Source: Pseudomonadota bacterium
GTDB taxonomy: Bacteria; Pseudomonadota; Gammaproteobacteria; Pseudomonadales; Oceanobacteraceae
Assembly: GCA_030145845.1 (NCBI GenBank)
Contig: JAIXHJ010000007.1
Span: 1-64,000, forward strand
Length of the DNA stretch: 64,000 nt
Reading direction: 5' to 3'
Numbering within the stretch: the stretch's first letter is position 1; each line of letters starts with the position of its first letter. The position numbers were made by a program, and so were the translations under genes. Shown here piece after piece: positions 58,611 through 64,000 of this stretch. The notes under the pieces were generated by a model. The model searched no databases. It was not told the origin of the DNA and saw nothing but the letters and a program-made list of their open reading frames with translations.

Positions 58611-60398
58611 ATGAACTGCACAAACGCACCCGGAAAATCGCAGAGAGTTGTCGGACTCACCGGCCTGATTGGCCTGGTGTGTGGCGCACTGCTGTTTGCG
58701 GCTCTGGCAGCCAGCATCAATACCAAGCCCTATATGCCGCCCAAAGTGGCGCAGAAGTATATGGAGGAATGGTTAATCGAATCCGCGCGCCGCGTGGCGG
58801 GTGAGGTGCGCCTGAAGCATGTGCAGTCGATCGAACCTTTTTACCTGCGCCGCGACTATCAGCCGGTGTGGATGGACAGCTTTGAACTGACCGGTGCCGG
58901 CAAAGAACTGCTGCAGGTCCTGCGCGAAACCGCCGCCGATGACTGGCGTAATTACGGTTATGAACTGGCCACGCTGGAACGGGAAGCCAGCCGTCTGTCG
59001 AACATCCCGAAACAGGCCACCTCGGTCGAAGTGCTGCTCACTGATGCCTTTATCACCTATGCCCAGCAGGCGCTGAACTCGGAACTGCTGCCGGATGTTG
59101 GTGAAGGCGATCACGCCATCCGCAAGGTATCAGCACAATCCCATCAGCCGGCCGTTACCGAAGAACAGATTGTCGAGCTGCTGGCCGACTCCATCCGCCG
59201 TAACGATCTCGATGCCCTGGTGGAAAAACTGACGCCATCGCACCCGGGTTATATCCGCATGCGCAAGGAGCTGAACCGTTATCTGGCCATTGCCAACTCC
59301 GGTCAGTGGTATCCGCTGGCCGATGACCTGGCACTGGAAGAAGGCAGCCGTCACCGCCTGGTGCCGCACCTGCGCTGGATGCTGGGCCAGTACGGTGACC
59401 TGAAGAAAGGCGCTCTGTCATGGCTGTTCAAGGAAGCGGAAGAACATACCCGCGCGCCCGGCGAACATGAGCCACACGACCTGACGCGGCCGGAGTTCCT
59501 GTTCGATGCCGCCCTTACTGACGCCCTGAAACATTTCCAGAAACGCCACAGTCTGCATGCAACCGGTGTGCTGGATAAAGACACCCTGACCTGGCTGAAT
59601 ATCCCGCCGTATCAGATGGCACAGAAAATCGCCCTCAATATGAAACGCTGGCGCCACCTGCCACGCGATCTGGGTGAGCGCTATGTGATGGTGAATATGG
59701 CCGATTACCGCCTGCGGCTGATGAGCGGCAGTTCCGTCGAACTGGATATGAAGGTCATCATCGGCAACCTGCAGCGCCGTACTCCGGTGATGGCACAGAA
59801 AATCAGTACGCTGGAGCTGGCACCGACCTGGTCAGTACCGCGCCGTATTGCCGTGAACAGCCTGCTGCCGAAGATCCGCCGTAATCCGGCGTATCTGGAA
59901 CAGAAAGGCTATCAGGTTATCCAGCATATCAACGGCGTCGATCAGTTCGTATCGCCGTATGATATCGACTGGAAGAAAGTCTCCTCAAAGAACTTCCCTT
60001 ACCGGCTGGTACAGAAATCCGGGGATGACAATGCACTGGGGACCGTGAAATTCCTGTTCCCCAATGACAAGGATATTTACCTGCACGACACCTCCCAGCC
60101 ACAGCTGTTCAATCTTGAAAAACGGGCGCTGAGTTCCGGCTGCGTGCGGGTTGAACAACCCCGGCTGCTGGCGGAAAAGCTGCTCCGTGGCCAGCAGGGC
60201 TGGACCCGCAACTACATTGATGCCGCCATTGATCAGAACCGTACCACCCGTATCCGCCTGCAGGATGAAGTGCCGGTGTACCTGATGTACTGGACCACCT
60301 GGGTCGACGAAGACGGCACCCTTCAGGTGCGTGACGACATCTACAGCCGCGACCTGATTGCCGGCCTGCCTCCGGTTAACCCCGCCGTCAGCCTCTGA
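58611..60398 (+). CDS. ldtD: L,D-transpeptidase (YcbB/LdtD-like)
   Basis: About 595 residues (E. coli LdtD 615). N-terminal membrane anchor (VVGLTGLIGLVCGALLFAAL), a scaffold domain, a peptidoglycan-binding-type stretch (LTDALKHFQKRHSLHATGVLD, about 300), and the YkuD catalytic domain with YLHDTSQPQLF and SSGCVRVEQP (Cys about 510). It forms 3-3 cross-links in peptidoglycan in the periplasm. The ATG start has a weak ribosome-binding site; the frame also stays open up to a TTG at 58530 that I think is not used. It is followed by mepK, as in E. coli. Confidence 0.9.
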   Translation: MNCTNAPGKSQRVVGLTGLIGLVCGALLFAALAASINTKPYMPPKVAQKYMEEWLIESARRVAGEVRLKHVQSIEPFYLRRDYQPVWMDSFELTGAGKELLQVLRETAADDWRNYGYELATLEREASRLSNIPKQATSVEVLLTDAFITYAQQALNSELLPDVGEGDHAIRKVSAQSHQPAVTEEQIVELLADSIRRNDLDALVEKLTPSHPGYIRMRKELNRYLAIANSGQWYPLADDLALEEGSRHRLVPHLRWMLGQYGDLKKGALSWLFKEAEEHTRAPGEHEPHDLTRPEFLFDAALTDALKHFQKRHSLHATGVLDKDTLTWLNIPPYQMAQKIALNMKRWRHLPRDLGERYVMVNMADYRLRLMSGSSVELDMKVIIGNLQRRTPVMAQKISTLELAPTWSVPRRIAVNSLLPKIRRNPAYLEQKGYQVIQHINGVDQFVSPYDIDWKKVSSKNFPYRLVQKSGDDNALGTVKFLFPNDKDIYLHDTSQPQLFNLEKRALSSGCVRVEQPRLLAEKLLRGQQGWTRNYIDAAIDQNRTTRIRLQDEVPVYLMYWTTWVDEDGTLQVRDDIYSRDLIAGLPPVNPAVSL

Positions 60399-60473
60399 GC
60401 GGCCACCAAGCGCCGCTTTCTGCCACCACCGCGCTCTTTCTGCTGACGTCAGTCCAGCCCGATTCCTGGTTGT

Positions 60474-60498
60474 TACATTTTTCTGTATGACAAATGTA
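60474..60498. repeat. inverted repeat upstream of mepK
   Basis: TACATTT and AAATGTA flank an 11-nt spacer, about 100 nt before the mepK start, in an otherwise GC-rich region. It looks like an operator or A/T-rich promoter part; no known site matches. Confidence 0.35.
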
Positions 60499-60596
60499 GC
60501 TTTACGTTGCCACGCGAACCGCTGCCCATTTCTTTTGGCAGGCGTTTGGCATACTCCCCTGCAACTCAAGCGTTATTCCGACAGCAGGGGAAAAAC

Positions 60597-61142
60597 ATGC
60601 ACCACCGACGTCAGTTTCTGCAGCAGGCCGCCAGCCTGGGAGTCGCCGGTCTTGCCGCTTCACTGATCAGCCCGGCCGCCTCCGCCGCCGGCGAAGAACG
60701 TACACTGCGGGTCTACAATATCCATACCGGGGAAATGGTGAACAGCACCTTCTGGGCGGATGGCCGTTACATCGACGAAGAAATTCAGGCGCTGGACTAT
60801 CTCGCCCGTGACCACCGCGCCAATCAGGCGATTGCCCTGCAGCGTCAGCTGTATCAGAACATGTACCAGCTGCAGCAGCTGTTCAGCAGCCATGAGCCGC
60901 TGTATGTGATCTCGGGTTACCGCGCGCCGAAAACCAACGCCGGTCTGCGTCATGCCAGCGACGGCGTGGCAGAACACAGCCTGCACATGCAGGGCCGCGC
61001 CATTGATATCCGCATTCCCGGTGTCTCCCACCGGCATCTGCACAAGGCCGCCCTGGCCATGGCCAGTGGTGGTGTCGGTTACTATCCGAAAAGCGGCTTT
61101 ATTCACATCGATACCGGGCGCGTCCGTCACTGGACGGCCTGA
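60597..61142 (+). CDS. mepK: Tat-exported murein endopeptidase (MepK/YcbK-like)
   Basis: 181 residues. A twin-arginine signal MHHRRQFLQQAASLGVAGLA ends near AASA. The DUF882/peptidase M15-like core shows SGYRAPKTNAGLR (about 108), HSLHMQGRAIDIRI (His about 126, Asp about 136) and IHIDTG (His about 170), the zinc ligands of MepK. E. coli MepK cleaves cross-links, including 3-3 links, and lies next to ldtD as here. CAGGGG precedes the ATG; an upstream reading has no similarity. Confidence 0.9.
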   Translation: MHHRRQFLQQAASLGVAGLAASLISPAASAAGEERTLRVYNIHTGEMVNSTFWADGRYIDEEIQALDYLARDHRANQAIALQRQLYQNMYQLQQLFSSHEPLYVISGYRAPKTNAGLRHASDGVAEHSLHMQGRAIDIRIPGVSHRHLHKAALAMASGGVGYYPKSGFIHIDTGRVRHWTA

Positions 61143-61170
61143 GTGCCGCCCACTGGCGGCGGAAGGGAAA

Positions 61171-63447
61171 TCAGGTTCTCAGCGGCCCGATAATGCGGCC
61201 GAAGCCGGCCTTCTCAAGTGACAGCTGCAGGGTGGAGTTGATCACCGGCGCGCTTTCCAGCTTCATCACCTGAGTCAGCAGCTGCTGCGCCCATTCGCGG
61301 CGGATACCGCGGATCACCGATTTCACCTTGGGCAGGTTGGTGGCGTTCATTGACAGCATTTCATAGCCCATGGCCATCAGCAGCACAGCGCCCAGCGGAT
61401 TACCGGCCAGCTCACCACACACACTGACCGGTTTACCGATCGCGTGCGCTTCATCGGCGATCAGTTTCAGTGCGTTCAGTACCGCCGGGTGAAATGCCTG
61501 ATAAAGATCCGCCACGCGCGGATTATTGCGGTCCACCGCCAGCAGATATTGGGTCAGATCGTTGCTGCCGACCGACAGAAAATCCACCCGCTGGCCCAGC
61601 TCCCGGATCTGATACACCGCCGCCGGGACTTCGATCATCACGCCGACCTGCGGCATCTCAACATTAATGCCTTCTTCCAGCAGCTCGGCATGCGCGCGGT
61701 AAACCAGATGCAGGGCATCGTCCACTTCACCGACACTGGTCACCATCGGCAGCATGATACGCAGGTTATTCAGGCCTTCGCTGGCCTTCATCATCGCCCG
61801 CACCTGCACCAGGAAAATCTCCGGATGATCCAGAGTGACACGGATGCCACGCCAGCCAAGGAAAGGGTTGGCTTCGTTGATAGGGAAATAGGTCAGCGCC
61901 TTATCACCACCGACATCCAGCGTGCGCATGGTGACCGGGTTAGGCGCGAAGGTCTGCAGCTGCTGATGGTAGATCTGCTGCTGCTCACTTTCACTGGGGA
62001 AGCGGTCTTTCATCATGAATGGCACTTCAGTGCGGTACAGACCCACACCTTCAGCACCCCGTTCGAGGCTGCGCACCGCATCGGTAATCAGGCCGGTGTT
62101 AACCCACAGCGGAATGCGGTGGCCATCCAGCGTTTCTGCCGGCTGGTTGCGCAGGCCTTCCAGATCTTTCTGCAGCGCCTGCTCTTCGTCGTAAATCGCC
62201 TGATACTGTTCACGCAGTTCATCGGTGGGGCTGGAATAGATATGGCCGCGGTAACCATCGACAATCAGCTCCAGCGTGTGCAGCTGAGCATAGGGAACAT
62301 CAACCACCCCCATCACCGTGGGGATGCCCATCGCCCGCGCCAGAATGGCCACGTGCGAGTTGGATGAGCCTTTCACCGACACCAGACCGCGCAGTTTCTC
62401 CGGCGGTACCTCGCCCAGCATCGCCGGCGTCAGTTCTTCACTGACCAGAATGGTGTCGTCCGGGAATTCATATTCCGGCGGCGTATCATGGCCCTGCAGA
62501 TGCGCCAGCACCCGGGTGCCGAGATCAATAATATCGGTGGCCCGTTCGCGCAGGTAGACGTCTTCCATCATCTGGAAATGACCGACGTACTGCATCACCA
62601 CCTGACGCAGCGCTCCCTGCGCCCAGTTACCGTCTTCAATGCGGGCTTTGACCTCAGCGCCCAGCGCCTGGTCATCCAGCATATTCAGGTAAACATCGAA
62701 CAGGGCCATTTCTTCCGGGCTGAGCTCACTGCTGAGCTTCTTGCCGAGCATGCGGATTTCCCGGCGGGCGGCTTCCATGGCGCGTTCGAAACGTTCAATT
62801 TCTTCCGCGATCGACTCCGCCGGCTTATCCACCACACCACCGAGGTCAGCCGCCGGGGATATCACAAAGGCTTTGCCCAGCCCGACCCCGGGCGCACCCG
62901 GCGCGCCGAGGAAACGGGTGGTTTTCTTTTTCTTTTCCTGCGTCGGCGGGATTTCAAGAATATTGCCGGTGGCTTCCGCATGGGCAATCACCCCGGCCAG
63001 CTGTGCCGACATGGTGACCAGAAAAGCTTCTTCGCCGGCATCAAACTGACGGCTGTCGCGCTGCTGCACCACCATCACGCCCATCAGGCGTTTGTGGTGG
63101 ATAATCGGCACCCCGAGGAAGGAGCGGAACGGATCTTCACCGGTTTCTGACAGGAAATGGAAACGCGGGTGTTCGGGCGCATTGTCGATATTGATCGGCT
63201 CTTCACGCGAACCGACCAGACCCACCAGACCCTGAGACGAACTGAGGCTGACCCGGCCCACCGCTTCCTGCTTCAGACCTTCAGTGGCCATCAGCACGTA
63301 GCGCTGGCTGTCCGGGTCGTACAGATAAACAGAACACACCTCGGTCTGCATGGCTTCGCGGATCCGCGCCACCACCACCTTAAGGGCGTCACTGACGTCA
63401 GTTGCTGAACTGACCTCCTGTACAATCCGTCTCAGAATATCGAGCAT
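61171..63447 (-). CDS. ptsP: phosphoenolpyruvate-protein phosphotransferase PtsP (EI-Ntr)
   Basis: 758 residues. An N-terminal GAF domain (about 1-170) precedes the EI domains: EI-N with the phosphorylated His in KGSSNSHVAILARAMGIP (about 365), and the PEP-binding C-domain with GVGLYRTEVPFM, LDVGGDKAL and FLSVGSNDLTQYLLAVDRN. It phosphorylates NPr in the nitrogen PTS. Lengths agree with E. coli PtsP (748). The start MLDILRRIVQEV is preferred to an upstream Met that overlaps rppH. It is 4 nt downstream of the rppH stop, forming an operon. Confidence 0.95.
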   Translation of the reverse strand: MLDILRRIVQEVSSATDVSDALKVVVARIREAMQTEVCSVYLYDPDSQRYVLMATEGLKQEAVGRVSLSSSQGLVGLVGSREEPINIDNAPEHPRFHFLSETGEDPFRSFLGVPIIHHKRLMGVMVVQQRDSRQFDAGEEAFLVTMSAQLAGVIAHAEATGNILEIPPTQEKKKKTTRFLGAPGAPGVGLGKAFVISPAADLGGVVDKPAESIAEEIERFERAMEAARREIRMLGKKLSSELSPEEMALFDVYLNMLDDQALGAEVKARIEDGNWAQGALRQVVMQYVGHFQMMEDVYLRERATDIIDLGTRVLAHLQGHDTPPEYEFPDDTILVSEELTPAMLGEVPPEKLRGLVSVKGSSNSHVAILARAMGIPTVMGVVDVPYAQLHTLELIVDGYRGHIYSSPTDELREQYQAIYDEEQALQKDLEGLRNQPAETLDGHRIPLWVNTGLITDAVRSLERGAEGVGLYRTEVPFMMKDRFPSESEQQQIYHQQLQTFAPNPVTMRTLDVGGDKALTYFPINEANPFLGWRGIRVTLDHPEIFLVQVRAMMKASEGLNNLRIMLPMVTSVGEVDDALHLVYRAHAELLEEGINVEMPQVGVMIEVPAAVYQIRELGQRVDFLSVGSNDLTQYLLAVDRNNPRVADLYQAFHPAVLNALKLIADEAHAIGKPVSVCGELAGNPLGAVLLMAMGYEMLSMNATNLPKVKSVIRGIRREWAQQLLTQVMKLESAPVINSTLQLSLEKAGFGRIIGPLRT

Positions 63448-63451
63448 ATTC

Positions 63452-63943
63452 TCAGCCCGTTCTCCTTTGCAGCTTGGCAATCCGTGGCGCCAGTTCGGTC
63501 ATGGCCCGGCGGTAAACATCCCGTTTGAAGGGTACCACGCCCCCCAGCGGGAACCAGTAACTGACCCAGCTCCAGCCATCAAACTCCGGCTTGTCACTGG
63601 CGCTCACATTAATCTTTTCATCGTCGCTGAGCATGCGCAGCAGAAACCATTTCTGCTTCTGTCCGACACACACCGGCCGGCTGTCGTGTCTGACCATCCG
63701 CCGCGGCAGGCGGTAACGCAGCCAGCCGCGGGTACAGCCCAGTATCTGCACATCCTGCGGCGTTAAACCAATTTCTTCCATAAGCTCCCGGTACAATGCC
63801 TTTTCGGGAGACTCACCCTGCTTGATTCCCCCCTGGGGGAACTGCCAGGCATCCTGACCAATCCGGCGCGCCCAAAGTACCTGTCCTTTGTCGTTACAAA
63901 GGATGATACCAACATTCGGCCGGTAACCCTGTTCGTCAATCAC
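63452..63943 (-). CDS. rppH: RNA pyrophosphohydrolase
   Basis: About 163 residues from a GTG start ([17 protein letters not shown]), which matches the N-terminus of known RppH proteins; an ATG 30 nt upstream adds unrelated residues. The Nudix box is [19 protein letters not shown] followed by IGL. It removes pyrophosphate from the 5' end of mRNA to trigger decay. The rppH-ptsP order is conserved. The left flank beyond this gene is cut by the window edge. Confidence 0.93.
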   Translation of the reverse strand: MIDEQGYRPNVGIILCNDKGQVLWARRIGQDAWQFPQGGIKQGESPEKALYRELMEEIGLTPQDVQILGCTRGWLRYRLPRRMVRHDSRPVCVGQKQKWFLLRMLSDDEKINVSASDKPEFDGWSWVSYWFPLGGVVPFKRDVYRRAMTELAPRIAKLQRRTG

Positions 63944-64000
63944 AATGCCATCCAATTTTCTCTGATGGTTCAAAACTTGCCGATTTCCTGCAAAAGGTCA

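Overview
The window is about 64 kb of chromosome from a gammaproteobacterium, most likely a marine Oceanospirillales-type or Pseudomonas-related lineage. This rests on gene content and order recalled from memory, not on a search. Most of the DNA is GC-rich, almost fully coding, and made of housekeeping genes. Several blocks keep gene orders known from Escherichia coli or Pseudomonas: hemB-ppk / ppx-trxA-rho; nudF-(DUF1249)-cpdA-yqiA-parE opposite tolC; hldE-hldD-lpxL opposite waaA; argE-argA; folA, thyA-lgt; ldtD-mepK; rppH-ptsP. I see no rRNA, tRNA, CRISPR array, transposase, integrase or prophage gene.

Layout. 0-5.5 kb: a Spy/CpxP-like periplasmic protein, an Smr-domain protein, a plasma-membrane type H+-ATPase, and a PHA-synthase-like Cys hydrolase that overlaps it. 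5.5-8.06 kb: an AT-rich block with two unrecognised, coupled minus-strand genes and 478 bp of AT-rich DNA without a gene. This is the only clear accessory segment. 8-14.4 kb: plsC-like acyltransferase, ilvA, rpiA, a YdbH-family AsmA-like protein, a hotdog thioesterase. 14.7-24.2 kb: hemB, ppk and ppx (polyphosphate synthesis and breakdown, converging on a shared hairpin), trxA, rho, cyaA. 24.3-35.3 kb: a minus-strand run of speE, parC, a membrane GGDEF-EAL protein, parE, yqiA, cpdA, a DUF1249 gene and nudF. 35.4-42.7 kb: tolC, then envelope genes (waaA, hldE, hldD, lpxL) and a patatin-like phospholipase. 42.8-48.8 kb: an unusual chalcone-isomerase-like/TonB-C fusion, a BASS transporter, a SpeE-like protein next to argA, and argE. 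48.8-54.9 kb: a CYTH-CHAD protein, an orphan GspE/PilB-like ATPase, a DEDD exonuclease-like protein, folA, and a degenerate-GGDEF/EAL protein. 55.1-64 kb: thyA, lgt, a TauE/SafE permease, an NRDE protein, ldtD, a Tat-exported MepK-like peptidase, ptsP and rppH.

How the genes fit together. Cyclic-nucleotide signalling is well represented: CyaA makes cAMP, CpdA degrades it, and two EAL proteins probably act on c-di-GMP. Envelope building is the largest theme: Kdo transfer, ADP-heptose synthesis, lipid A acylation, phosphatidate synthesis, prolipoprotein lipidation, LD-transpeptidation, murein hydrolysis, YdbH-type transport and TolC export. Thymidylate/folate enzymes, arginine synthesis, topoisomerase IV and transcription termination make up the rest of the core.

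The best candidates for something undescribed are the AT-rich two-gene module (5.5-7.6 kb), the CHI-like/coiled-coil/tandem TonB-C fusion (42.8-44.4 kb), and the altered SpeE-like protein beside argA. None can be given a function from sequence alone.
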